64,000 bases of DNA from an uncultured Sutterella sp. (lineage in GTDB: Bacteria; Pseudomonadota; Gammaproteobacteria; Burkholderiales; Burkholderiaceae_F), in assembly GCA_900542195.1 (NCBI GenBank), contig UQNA01000008.1, positions 1 through 64,000 of the forward strand. Direction: 5' to 3'. The number at the start of each line of letters is the position of its first letter. The first letter of the stretch is position 1. The translations under genes and the position numbers were made by a program. Below, piece after piece: positions 17,259 through 25,963 of the stretch. The notes under the pieces were generated by a model. It worked only from the letters and a program-made list of their open reading frames with translations, did not search any database and was not told the origin of the DNA.

Positions 17259-19514
17259 ATGTTTAAAAGACGAAGAAATCTCGGTGTTGCTTTGAGTTTT
17301 ACAGGCGCTTGTGAAGAAAGCGTAGCTGGAGTTGACTATTGGATTACCAAGATTTTAGTGGAGCGGGGCGGCTGGTACACGTTGGAAAAAGACTACCGAA
17401 TAAGAAAATTTAGTGCACAGTCCAAGGAAGGATACAGTGTTCTGCCGGGAACTAAAATTGGAACGGTCATTAGCGACCTTTTTTCTAAGCTGGTTCAAGA
17501 AGTTATTGAATCGGGAAACTTTGAGGACGACGAAGAGCCTAAAACTTCTGAAGAGATCGAGAACGATCTTCCTGACCAAGTATCCCGCGCCTACAAAGAA
17601 CTCAGAAAAAAGCTAGGCCGGGGAGGAGAGAGCATTCCACAGGAACTCTTTGACTTCTATCAATCGATATCGGACAAAGTCAAAACAGTCGGTCTCTTTC
17701 CGGAGAAGATGCAACAGAATGCAGCAGTGCTGCAGGAATGTTTGCGTCTTTCAAGCTTTGAAACTGATGTTTTGTTTTTCCTTCTTCTTATTCAAGCCAA
17801 TCCTCTGCTAAAGGAAGCTATCAATTTCTTTGACTTCACCAATAAAGGAATACATCTGCTCGGAGAGATCATTGCCTGGCTTTTCGATGTCTCCTTCACT
17901 GAAGTCATGAAAGTCATTTCTCCGGAAGGAAAATTAGTTAACTGCGGCGTCCTGACACTCAATAGCTATTCTTCTGCGGATGCGGAAGATTTATTCGAAG
18001 TTTTCCACAACAATGATCTGAACCAATATATTTGGGGGACGGTTACCAAAAAGAAGCTCTTTTCTCAATACCTGATTCAAACCGAACCTAGTGTTTTGTC
18101 TTTAAAAGACTTTAATTTTCTTCCGGCTATTCCGAACATAATTCTTCCATTTCTAAAGCAGAATGCCTCAAATCCCAGGAAAGGTGTAAACATTCTCTTA
18201 TACGGTCCACCCGGAACAGGAAAAACCGAGTTAAGTCGCTTATTAGCTAAAGAATCCGGACTAAAAACTTTTGAACCCTCTCTTTCTACATCCGGCTCTG
18301 GTTCCAAAAGCCGGTGGGAGAATTGGCAAGTTGCTTCTTCCCTGTTGAGTTCCGCCAGCGACTCTCTTCTTGCCGTCGATGAGGCAGCGGATCTCTTCAA
18401 CGAAGGAATTCAGAAATCTTACACCCTTCGTACTAACAAGGCCTTCATCAACAAGTGTCTGGAAGAAAACCAAACTCCAACAATATGGATGACAAATTCT
18501 ATTGCAGGCCTCGATCCTGCGATGATTCGAAGGTTTACTTTTGTTCTAGAGGTACCAAATCCTCCTTTGAGAGTTCTCAAGGAATTAACACATCAGAAAC
18601 TAGGAAAATTTCTCGACGAAAAAGAATTAACTCGACTGACGAAAAGCAACTTTCTTTCACCGGGGATTATCTCGCAGGCGGCAGAAATTTTGGAGACATT
18701 GTCTATGATTTCATTGAACCTCTCTTCCAAAGTTGCCATGGAGATCATTACAGAAAAACTCAAAGCCCAAGGTCTTCCAAAGCTTCCTCCTATCGAAAAT
18801 GATCAAAGCTACTTGTACGATCCGGATTTAACCAATTCCACGCTCGATCTCAAGAAGATCGCAGAAGGCGTTAAACGTGCCGGGAGCGCAAAAATTTGCA
18901 TTTACGGACCTCCCGGAACGGGGAAAACTGCCTACGCTAAGTGGCTGGCAAAATACCTTGAAAAACCTCTCATCATTCGAAAAGCTTCTGATTTATTGGA
19001 CTGCTATCTAGGTGAAACGGAAAAGATTATTGCCCAAGCCTTTGAAAATGCACAGAGGGATGATGCCGTTCTTTTGCTTGACGAGGTCGATTCTTTCTTG
19101 AGAGACAGAACGTTAAGCAGCCACTCCTGGGAGGTCACACAAGTCAATGAGCTGCTGACACAAATTGAGAACTTCGAAGGCGTGTTTATTGCAACCACCA
19201 ACTTAATGGATCTTCTTGATCCGGCAGCGTTACGCCGCTTTGACCTCAAAACAAAATTTGATTTCTTAAAACCTGAACAAGCTAAAAAACTATTCAAAAA
19301 GTATTCTTCTCAGCTTCGGCTTCAGGGTTCGTTAGCAGAAGTTTTGGCTGAACTTGAAGACCTTGAAAAACTAACCCCCGGTGATTTTGCCGCCGTCTAT
19401 CGCCAATTCAAATTCAGAACCGAGAAAACAAACAAAACTTTCTTCGAAGCTCTTAAAGACGAGGTACGAATCAAAGGAAACGGAGGCGCCGTCCGCAAAA
19501 TTGGCTTTTCTTAA
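17259..19514 (+). CDS. AAA+ ATPase with two ATPase modules
   Basis: A 751-residue cytoplasmic protein with a long N-terminal region of no recognised family (about residues 1-290, acidic around 85-105) and two AAA+ modules. Module 1 has Walker A GPPGTGKT near residue 316, Walker B LLAVDEAAD, sensor-1-like WMTNS and an RR pair in AMIRRF. Module 2 has Walker A GPPGTGKT near residue 550, Walker B LLLDEVDSF, sensor ATTN and ALRRFD. Module 1 is slightly divergent (DEAA rather than DEID/DEVD). It is not ClpA, FtsH or MoxR by layout; classical-clade (Cdc48/spastin-like) modules are the closest match. It ends with a strong terminator, but the next two genes, a MerR regulator and a VIT-vWA protein, look like functional partners because AAA+ and vWA proteins often act together. 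Confidence 0.85.
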   Translation: MFKRRRNLGVALSFTGACEESVAGVDYWITKILVERGGWYTLEKDYRIRKFSAQSKEGYSVLPGTKIGTVISDLFSKLVQEVIESGNFEDDEEPKTSEEIENDLPDQVSRAYKELRKKLGRGGESIPQELFDFYQSISDKVKTVGLFPEKMQQNAAVLQECLRLSSFETDVLFFLLLIQANPLLKEAINFFDFTNKGIHLLGEIIAWLFDVSFTEVMKVISPEGKLVNCGVLTLNSYSSADAEDLFEVFHNNDLNQYIWGTVTKKKLFSQYLIQTEPSVLSLKDFNFLPAIPNIILPFLKQNASNPRKGVNILLYGPPGTGKTELSRLLAKESGLKTFEPSLSTSGSGSKSRWENWQVASSLLSSASDSLLAVDEAADLFNEGIQKSYTLRTNKAFINKCLEENQTPTIWMTNSIAGLDPAMIRRFTFVLEVPNPPLRVLKELTHQKLGKFLDEKELTRLTKSNFLSPGIISQAAEILETLSMISLNLSSKVAMEIITEKLKAQGLPKLPPIENDQSYLYDPDLTNSTLDLKKIAEGVKRAGSAKICIYGPPGTGKTAYAKWLAKYLEKPLIIRKASDLLDCYLGETEKIIAQAFENAQRDDAVLLLDEVDSFLRDRTLSSHSWEVTQVNELLTQIENFEGVFIATTNLMDLLDPAALRRFDLKTKFDFLKPEQAKKLFKKYSSQLRLQGSLAEVLAELEDLEKLTPGDFAAVYRQFKFRTEKTNKTFFEALKDEVRIKGNGGAVRKIGFS

Positions 19515-19537
19515 TCAGTCATAACGACTTCATCTTT

Positions 19538-19580
19538 GACCTCTTCGAACTCAACTTTTCGAAGAGGTCTTTGACTTTTC
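19538..19580 (+). terminator. terminator after AAA+ gene
   Basis: Perfect 12-bp stem GACCTCTTCGAA / TTCGAAGAGGTC with an 8-nt loop, followed by TTTGACTTTT. It separates the AAA+ gene transcriptionally from merR-vWA. Confidence 0.85.
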
Positions 19581-19671
19581 GGGCTCATCTCTCCCCAAAC
19601 CTAACTGAAAAATCCTTAAACATTCAAGAAGATAGGCACTTTTTGAAGTTTTTGAACAGCAATTTATTTTT

Positions 19672-19704
19672 ATGACACTTTTTAAGACATAATTAGTGTA
19701 TAAT
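19672..19704 (+). promoter_or_regulatory. candidate MerR-type promoter and operator
   Basis: A TATAAT -10 box at 19699-19704 lies 24 bp before the MerR-type ATG. An ATGACA -35-like box at 19672 gives an over-long spacer of about 21 bp, and an ACACT-N15-AGTGT inverted repeat (19675-19699) sits between them. Long spacers with a dyad in between are the hallmark of MerR-controlled promoters, so autoregulation is plausible. Confidence 0.5.
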
Positions 19705-19727
19705 AAAATTCAATTAAGGAGGAGAGG

Positions 19728-20141
19728 ATGGAAAGCGACAAAAAATTTCGTCTGGAAGATCTCGCTGAACTCACAGGGATACCAAGAAGGACGATTCGTT
19801 TCTACATTCAAAAAGGGTATGTAGCACCCCCATTGGGTCGAAAACGTGGGTCCTACTACACCAATGAACATCTGGAAGAGCTGCTCAAGATCAAGAGACT
19901 GTCTCATAAGAATGTTCGGTTAAAAGAAATCACTTCTTATGACGAAGACTCAATCGCACTCCCGGAACCGGAAGTCGGAACAATTTCTTGGTGTTCCCAC
20001 ATTTTTCTTGGTTCAGGAATGACCTTAGTTCTAGATAACCGAAAGGCAGAAATTAAGGCAGAGGTCCTTCCGGAGCTGACAGAAAAAATTATTGAACTTG
20101 TTCAAGAATACAAACAGAATAAAGGAGAGAACAATGAGTAA
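19728..20141 (+). CDS. MerR-family transcriptional regulator
   Basis: A 137-residue DNA-binding protein. The N-terminal winged helix-turn-helix is of MerR type (RLEDLAELTGIPRRTIRFYIQKGYV, residues 7-32, then a GRKRGSYYTNEHLEEL wing). The C-terminal part (90-137) is short and helical and lacks the Cys-rich metal site of CueR/ZntR-type regulators, so the effector is unknown. GGAGGAGAGG precedes the ATG. The stop overlaps the start of the VIT-vWA gene by 8 bp, so the two are translated from one message. It probably regulates this pair and perhaps the AAA+ gene upstream. Confidence 0.9.
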   Translation: MESDKKFRLEDLAELTGIPRRTIRFYIQKGYVAPPLGRKRGSYYTNEHLEELLKIKRLSHKNVRLKEITSYDEDSIALPEPEVGTISWCSHIFLGSGMTLVLDNRKAEIKAEVLPELTEKIIELVQEYKQNKGENNE

Positions 20142-22557
20142 TCATGTAAAAGCCAACATTCCTTTGAAATCCATTCAATGGAAAGGTGAAGTGGACGGTC
20201 CTCTTTTCAGATATCAGTCTGTTCAAAACTATGAGAACACCACGGACGATACTATTGAAATCAGCTATAGCTTTCCGCTGCCCTATGGCAAGAGTGTGAT
20301 TACTTCTTTCTCGGCCGAAATAAACGGTGTTGTTCGTCATGCTTGCGCACTTCCAAAGAAGAAGGCAGAAGAGACTTATGAAAACGCCATGGAATCCGGC
20401 GACTCTCCGGTAATGCTCAAGATCGAAGAGCAGGACTTTTGCACTGCTTCACTCGGCAATCTGAAGCCGGGTGAAAAGGCCAAAATAACTGTCGAGTATA
20501 TGCAGCTATTAGAGTTTCACGGCAAAAAAGTCCGCATCACTATCCCGATGGTATTGGATGAGCGCTATGCCGCCAGCGAAGAATCCTATCCATCCCCTCT
20601 CGCCGGAGTTGAAGCGAATATTTTTGCGGATTACGCCTGCTCCGGAGAGCTTCTAGTTAAGAAGCCGTTCGATGAGGGGACTGTCTACTCTCCTTCTCAC
20701 GCTATCAGATGTTCCTACTCCCAAGAAGGTCTAAAGGTTAGCGCCATCGGCAAAGCAGACCGAGATTTTGTCGTTGACCTTGAAGTTGAGAGCTCAGGTG
20801 TTCTCTGTCTCGCACAAGACGGCAAAGAGTGGGCTGCCTTGGCATCTTTTATTCCGCAGATTGCTCCTAAAAAAGCACCCTTAGATCTCTGTGTCTTACT
20901 TGATTGCTCCGGATCAATGGATGGAAGCCGAATTGAGTGGGCAAAGGAGACTCTGTCAAAAATTGTGGGAGGGTTGGATTCCCAGGATCGTGTTACCCTG
21001 TACCGTTTTGGATCTAATCTGAGACTGGAAAAAATTGCAGAAAATGCCACCATTCCGGAGTGCAACTCAAGAATTAAGGGATGGCTTACAAGACCATGGG
21101 AAGAAGTCATCAATAGCATTCAGGCCGATTTAGGAGGAACTGAGCTGGCAGGTGCCCTGAATGGATGCAGAGACCTGTGCCGAGGAGAAAGTGAGAATAG
21201 CGCCATTCTCTTAATTACCGACGGAGAAGTTTGGGACACGAAGAGAGTGAAAAAAGCTGCCAAAAAGACAGGCAGAAGAATCTTCACCTTAGGAATCGGC
21301 ATGGCTCCTTACGGCAGTCTTTTGACTGAAATTTCTGAGTCCACAGGCGGAGTGTATGAGTCGGTTTACAGCTACTCTGACATCGAGGATGCTGCAAACA
21401 GTGTAATTGTCCGCCTTCAGGCACCACTGTTGAAGTCAGTTAGCATTCACTGGCCTCAAGATGCAATTTGGACCTCTAGGGCCCCGAGGACTGCTTACTC
21501 GGCTGACTCTTGTTCATCAGCTGCTTTCCTGAGAGAACAGATTGATGAATTAAGAATGTCTTTTTTAGAAGATGGACAAAAGCAAGAAATAACCATAAAA
21601 CGGTTAGACCAAGAATTTGGAAAGGCCCTTGTGCAACTTGTTGCTAATATGCGCATGGTTGCCAGTAAAGATGCCGAAGAACAAGAATATTTAGGTATTC
21701 GCTACAACTTGGCTGGGCCCCGCACCAACTTCCTCCTCGTAGTAGAACGTGCAGAAGAAGATAAAGTAGCTGACTTTGCAAAATTGAGTGTGGTGCCTCA
21801 AATGCCGGTTGCCGACAGGTTGTGCAGCGTTCCCCTTGGAGACCTGGACGGACCCGGAGACATCTCCTATTGCATGAGCGAACCTATCAGAAAGTGCTCC
21901 AGAGCATCTCACCTAGGCCACTGGCATGCAAGCAGGGCCATGCGCCGTTTAGATGAGCCTTTGGAAATAATGAGTGATGAGGCTTTTGAGGAAGAGGATT
22001 CCGATCGAGTTAACAGTACGTTCTTCTCCGGTGAGACGGAAGAAGTAGTAAAACAATTAATGGGCACTAATAATCTAGCCGAGTTGTGGAAAGTTGCTAA
22101 AGGAGCTGAAGATCTCAAGGAAATGGATCGCAGAAAGTGGCTTCAAAAACTGAAAGAAGTGGTGGCCTCCAGAGCAATTGAACCAGATCGGTTAAAGGAT
22201 CAACTGCCTTTCCTTAGAGACCTGTATCGCTTTATGGAAATACCAGGAAAACAGACGCTCAGTCTCTTCAACGAATTGAGAAAAGCTGATAAAAGATTGA
22301 ATGAACGTTGGCCGGAGCTCAGAGACTTTGCTAAGTATATGAGGAAAGAACATGCAAGCTGGCTGACAGATCAGTTCAAACTCTTCGAAACCGAACAGCG
22401 GATTCCTGAAGCCCTCGCAGACATTGTTGAGATCCCAACACTGCAAGATTGGGATAATACGGACGAGAAAAACTTTGTCGATGCTATCTTGACAATGCTT
22501 TTCGTTGTGAACTTCGTTTTAGATTCCGAAAACAAAGAGGAGCAAAAAGAACTCTAA
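20134..22557 (+). CDS. VIT and vWA domain protein
   Basis: An 807-residue protein. A VIT (vault/inter-alpha-trypsin) domain fills about residues 1-120. A von Willebrand A domain follows at about 250-420 with a complete metal-ion-dependent adhesion site: DCSGS near residue 257, the Thr in GGTEL near 335 and the Asp in ITDGE near 363. A long charged, helical C-terminal region of unknown family (about 560-807) completes it. There is no signal peptide, so it is probably cytoplasmic. The start at 20134 is fixed by AAAGGAGAG; a longer frame to a TTG at 20092 only reads back into the MerR gene. With the AAA+ protein upstream this makes an ATPase plus vWA module, like the MoxR/vWA and RavA-ViaA pairings in principle. 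Confidence 0.88.
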   Translation: MSNHVKANIPLKSIQWKGEVDGPLFRYQSVQNYENTTDDTIEISYSFPLPYGKSVITSFSAEINGVVRHACALPKKKAEETYENAMESGDSPVMLKIEEQDFCTASLGNLKPGEKAKITVEYMQLLEFHGKKVRITIPMVLDERYAASEESYPSPLAGVEANIFADYACSGELLVKKPFDEGTVYSPSHAIRCSYSQEGLKVSAIGKADRDFVVDLEVESSGVLCLAQDGKEWAALASFIPQIAPKKAPLDLCVLLDCSGSMDGSRIEWAKETLSKIVGGLDSQDRVTLYRFGSNLRLEKIAENATIPECNSRIKGWLTRPWEEVINSIQADLGGTELAGALNGCRDLCRGESENSAILLITDGEVWDTKRVKKAAKKTGRRIFTLGIGMAPYGSLLTEISESTGGVYESVYSYSDIEDAANSVIVRLQAPLLKSVSIHWPQDAIWTSRAPRTAYSADSCSSAAFLREQIDELRMSFLEDGQKQEITIKRLDQEFGKALVQLVANMRMVASKDAEEQEYLGIRYNLAGPRTNFLLVVERAEEDKVADFAKLSVVPQMPVADRLCSVPLGDLDGPGDISYCMSEPIRKCSRASHLGHWHASRAMRRLDEPLEIMSDEAFEEEDSDRVNSTFFSGETEEVVKQLMGTNNLAELWKVAKGAEDLKEMDRRKWLQKLKEVVASRAIEPDRLKDQLPFLRDLYRFMEIPGKQTLSLFNELRKADKRLNERWPELRDFAKYMRKEHASWLTDQFKLFETEQRIPEALADIVEIPTLQDWDNTDEKNFVDAILTMLFVVNFVLDSENKEEQKEL

Positions 22558-22645
22558 CGAGATATTGAGGAAGAGAAGAATTAAGCAGCGATCGGAACAG
22601 AGCAACTGATTCCGGCTCAAGATTTCTTCTATACCTTTACGAAGC

Positions 22646-22680
22646 GGCCTTGTCGGTATTTAGCCGGCAAGGTCTTTTTT
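22646..22680 (+). terminator. terminator after VIT-vWA gene
   Basis: Stem GGCCTTGTCGG / CCGGCAAGGTC (with G-T wobbles) and a 7-nt loop, followed by T6. Confidence 0.85.
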
Positions 22681-22793
22681 CTTTGAAGGACTTACTTACA
22701 TTCTCATTGGCCTTGTCGCCATCTTAAGTGTTTTCCTCAGGTGTGGATAAAATTCATGTGCTAGATTTTCGGACATATTCGTGCCGAGGACAT

Positions 22794-24017
22794 ATGAAGA
22801 GAAGTTTCCATCCGGGCCTGCCATTTATTTTGGTATGTGTTCTATTAGACATTTTAGGGATAGGGTTGATTATTCCCGTACTCCCCCAACTTGTGGGCAA
22901 GCTCGCCGGCAACTCTGCCTCACAGGCCTGGTGGCTTGGTGCAATGCTCGTCAGCTACGGCCTGATGCAATTTTGCTTTGCTCCCACTCTCGGTGCTTTA
23001 TCTGATAGATACGGTCGGCGCCCTCTGATGCTTTTAGGAATCTTCGGCCTAAGTATCATGTTTTTAGTTCCGGCCCTGAGTATGTCTTTGCCGGTAATTT
23101 TGGCCTCGCGCTTTGTAGGGGGAATGTTCTCGGCCAACGTAGCGGTAGCTCAGGCTTATATCGCCGACATAACGGCTAAAGAAAAAAGAGCGGCAGCCTT
23201 CGGCATGCTCGGCGCGTGTTTCGGCATCGGTTTTATCTTGGGGCCTCTTATCGGCGGAATCCTCGGAGAACACGATTTGCGGTATCCGTTTTTCCTGGCC
23301 GCCGCCCTATCAGGACTAAACTTCTTATACGGATTATTTGTTCTTCCTGAATCTTTAAGCCTTAGTCTTCGAACCCCCTTCTCTCTTAGAAGATGCAATC
23401 CCCTCAGCACTCTTGTTAATTTGTCCAGGCTGAAGAAAATCGGTTTGCTCATTGCAGTCATCGCCGTTTCTTCCTTTGCCCAGTCCATGCTTCACTCTAC
23501 TTGGACTCTTTATACCGATTACCGCTACGGCTGGACGCCTTTTGACATCGGCATTTCCTTAGTTTGTATCGGTGCCGTCAGCGTTGTAATGCAAGGATTC
23601 CTGATGAGAGTGTTCATCCGCAGAATCGGGGAAAAGAAGGTAGTCCTTTGCGGGCTGCTAACCGGCGCATTAGCTTATTTAGGTTTTGGCCTGGTTACTC
23701 AAGGTTCTTGGCTCTACGTCATTATCTTCTTAAATTTCATGTCTGTTGCCGTCCCTCCGACACTAAACGGCATGGTCTCAGAAAATATCAGTGCCAACGA
23801 TCAAGGTATCAGCCTGGGAGCTATTTCTTCACTGAACAGTCTTATCGGCGTTATCGCCCCACTGATCGGAACTCCTCTCCTTGTACATACCGTCCATCAG
23901 GATCCGCAATCGATGCTGTCAGGTCTTGTTTATTTCATTTGTGCCGGACTTTTGTTAATGGCCTTCTTTATCGCCCTTGTTCAGTTCCGCTCATTAGGAA
24001 ATAGCCAAAAGGTTTAG
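22794..24017 (+). CDS. MFS efflux transporter, TetA/Bcr-like
   Basis: A 407-residue, 12-helix major facilitator of the drug:H+ antiporter-1 type. Residues 10-30 form the first helix (LDILGIGLIIPVLPQL, the TetA-like DxxGxGxxxPxxP pattern). Loop 2-3 has GALSDRYGRRPLML (motif A), and helix 5 has GACFGIGFILGPLIGG (motif C of antiporters). It probably exports a drug or metabolite. I chose ATG 22794, preceded by GAGGA; a GTG 22 codons upstream lacks a ribosome site. It stands alone between the vWA gene terminator and the dehydrogenase. Confidence 0.9.
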   Translation: MKRSFHPGLPFILVCVLLDILGIGLIIPVLPQLVGKLAGNSASQAWWLGAMLVSYGLMQFCFAPTLGALSDRYGRRPLMLLGIFGLSIMFLVPALSMSLPVILASRFVGGMFSANVAVAQAYIADITAKEKRAAAFGMLGACFGIGFILGPLIGGILGEHDLRYPFFLAAALSGLNFLYGLFVLPESLSLSLRTPFSLRRCNPLSTLVNLSRLKKIGLLIAVIAVSSFAQSMLHSTWTLYTDYRYGWTPFDIGISLVCIGAVSVVMQGFLMRVFIRRIGEKKVVLCGLLTGALAYLGFGLVTQGSWLYVIIFLNFMSVAVPPTLNGMVSENISANDQGISLGAISSLNSLIGVIAPLIGTPLLVHTVHQDPQSMLSGLVYFICAGLLLMAFFIALVQFRSLGNSQKV

Positions 24018-24207
24018 TCACGAACTGTCTATCGACGCCCTACACCTGGGACGGTGAGCTTAAAACATCAATTCCTCTTCTGAAAGTGATGGTCCTTAAA
24101 ACCAGTTTGAGAAATTGGCACTATTTTTGAGCTATTCGATAACCCAAAATTTTTTCTCCCCTTTTTTGATGATTAGACTGACAAAAAAATTTGTCAGGAG
24201 AAAAAAA

Positions 24208-25134
24208 ATGAGAAAAATCGGTGTTATCGGCCTCGGCCACGTGGGCTCAACTGTCGCCTACACACTAGTGACCAAGGGCATCGCAGATGAGTTAGTCCTT
24301 ATCGACAATAACGATGCCAAATGCACTGCTGAGTTCTATGACTATATGGACTCTTTGCCAAGGCTTGATACCAGTACGAAGATACTGAAGCAAAATTACA
24401 GCGACCTCGCAGATGCAGATGTCATCGTTACTTCATTCGGTGACATTAAAGCACTTGCGCAAGGCGGCGATAGATTCTTGGAGTATGAATTCAACTGCAA
24501 GCAAGCTAAGGAAGTCGGAATTAAATTGCATGAAGTTGGCTTTAAAGGTGTACTGATTAATATTTCCAATCCCTGCGATGTCATTACAGGATTGCTTCGG
24601 TACTATACGGGTTTAAATCGTCGGCAAGTGTTCGGTACAGGCACCTTCTTGGATACTGCAAGAATGCAGAGAGCCGTTGGAATGGCTCTTAATCAGAATC
24701 CGCATAACATTTCCGGCTACGTTCTCGGAGAGCACGGCGAATCTCAATTTACCGCTTGGTCGACAGTCCGCGTTCAAGGCAAACCAATTGAAGAGCTCGC
24801 TGAAGAAGTCGGACTGGATCTTGACGAACTCGATAACGCTGCCCGCGGAGGCGGCTGGCTCGTATTTAACGGTAAGAAGTACACTTGTTATGCGATTGCA
24901 ACATGTGCCGTTAAGCTTGTTCAGGCGGTATTTTCAGATTCTCGCCTAGTCTGTCCCGCTTCGGTATACGTTGATGAATTCAAATGCTATGTCGGGTATC
25001 CTGCAATCATCACTAAATCCGGTGCGGAAATGGCCATGCCTTTGCCGCTTAGCCCAGAAGAAAAAGAAAAGCTCACTGCGTCAGCCAAGATGATTAGGAC
25101 CAAAACGGAAGAAGGAAAAGGTCGACAGCGTTAA
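24208..25134 (+). CDS. L-lactate/L-2-hydroxyisocaproate dehydrogenase family
   Basis: A 308-residue NAD-dependent dehydrogenase of the LDH/MDH superfamily. The N-terminal Rossmann motif is GLGHVGS (residues 8-14) with Asp in LIDNN setting NAD preference. NISNPCDV and GTGTFLDTARMQR carry the substrate Arg, and GEHGES holds the catalytic His. Variation around the substrate loop and the GTxLDTARMQRAV stretch resemble L-2-hydroxyisocaproate dehydrogenases, so branched 2-keto acids (from amino acid breakdown) rather than pyruvate may be the substrate; this is inference. The start at 24208 follows AGGAG; an open frame to 24115 has no ribosome site. Confidence 0.9.
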   Translation: MRKIGVIGLGHVGSTVAYTLVTKGIADELVLIDNNDAKCTAEFYDYMDSLPRLDTSTKILKQNYSDLADADVIVTSFGDIKALAQGGDRFLEYEFNCKQAKEVGIKLHEVGFKGVLINISNPCDVITGLLRYYTGLNRRQVFGTGTFLDTARMQRAVGMALNQNPHNISGYVLGEHGESQFTAWSTVRVQGKPIEELAEEVGLDLDELDNAARGGGWLVFNGKKYTCYAIATCAVKLVQAVFSDSRLVCPASVYVDEFKCYVGYPAIITKSGAEMAMPLPLSPEEKEKLTASAKMIRTKTEEGKGRQR

Positions 25135-25175
25135 AATTACCAGCATCACTGCTTTTAACAACTCCGGACGGCCTT

Positions 25176-25715
25176 ATGAAAACCTACCTGAAAGCACTTC
25201 TTTTTACACTGCCAATTTGTCTAGCCGGCTGTTCTACGATTGGAGACAATCTCAGCAGCCTAATACCAGGGACCGGGGGTGTGCCTTCAAAGCTCACACC
25301 GCCAACAGGAAAACCTATTCTTACCCTGCAGGCAAAGGGCGTCCAGGTTTTCAGATGCACAGTGGACTCAAAAGGCCCATATTACCGTTTCGAGCGTCCG
25401 GATGCTGCCTTGTATGAAGGCTCAGAAAAAGTCGGTACTTTGTCTGGTCCGATGTCTGCTATTTCTTACAAGGACGGCTCTTCGATTATCTCAACACGAG
25501 TATCCGCTTGGGCTAATCCGTCTGATCCTAAAAAAGATCTGGTTTTAGCCCTTCTTTCAGCTGTCCCGAATGACAAGCCCGGAGTGCTGGAGGGCGTCAG
25601 GTATATCCAAAGGCTAGACACAAAGGGAGGAATTCCTCAATCTAACTGTTCCCAGACAGAAGCGGGAAAACTTCTAAAGGTTCCGTTTACGGCCGAATTC
25701 GTATTTTGGAAGTGA
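25176..25715 (+). CDS. DUF3455-like lipoprotein
   Basis: A 179-residue predicted lipoprotein. The signal peptide ends in the lipobox LAGC with the lipidated Cys at residue 19. The rest resembles the DUF3455 family seen in Burkholderiales: LTLQAKGVQVFRC, then YRFERPDAALY and YIQRLDTKGG. Function is unknown. It begins 41 bp after the dehydrogenase stop and may share its message; a strong terminator lies at 25781. Envelope location, either inner or outer membrane, cannot be settled from residue +2 (Ser suggests outer). Confidence 0.82.
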   Translation: MKTYLKALLFTLPICLAGCSTIGDNLSSLIPGTGGVPSKLTPPTGKPILTLQAKGVQVFRCTVDSKGPYYRFERPDAALYEGSEKVGTLSGPMSAISYKDGSSIISTRVSAWANPSDPKKDLVLALLSAVPNDKPGVLEGVRYIQRLDTKGGIPQSNCSQTEAGKLLKVPFTAEFVFWK

Positions 25716-25780
25716 GAGATTGGCTGAAAGTGCCTCTTGAAAACCAAAACAATTGAGCCAAACGACTTTTATTCTCTATC

Positions 25781-25820
25781 AAAAATTGCCTGACTAAAAA
25801 TATCAGGCAATTTTTATTAT
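25781..25820 (+). terminator. terminator after DUF3455 gene
   Basis: Stem AAAAATTGCCTGA / TCAGGCAATTTTT with a 9-nt loop. The A and T tracts on both sides allow use in both directions. Confidence 0.9.
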
Positions 25821-25912
25821 TAATTAGAAAGAGTATAAGTATCAGCTCTTGAAAGGCCAGCGGCCATTGGCCTCAGAAAAAATCCAGAAACTTCTGCCGG
25901 TAAAAACAATTT

Positions 25913-25932
25913 GAGGCTGGAAAACCAGCCTC
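25913..25932 (-). terminator. terminator of OFA transporter gene
   Basis: Perfect hairpin GAGGCTGG-AAAA-CCAGCCTC. On the minus strand it is followed by AAATTGTTTTTACC. Confidence 0.75.
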
Positions 25933-25963
25933 TTTTGTGAGTTAGCCGCGATATCCGGGCCGC

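Noticed and set aside
20092..20133. TTG start for the VIT-vWA gene
   Set aside because: It lies inside the MerR gene; the ATG at 20134 has a strong ribosome site.
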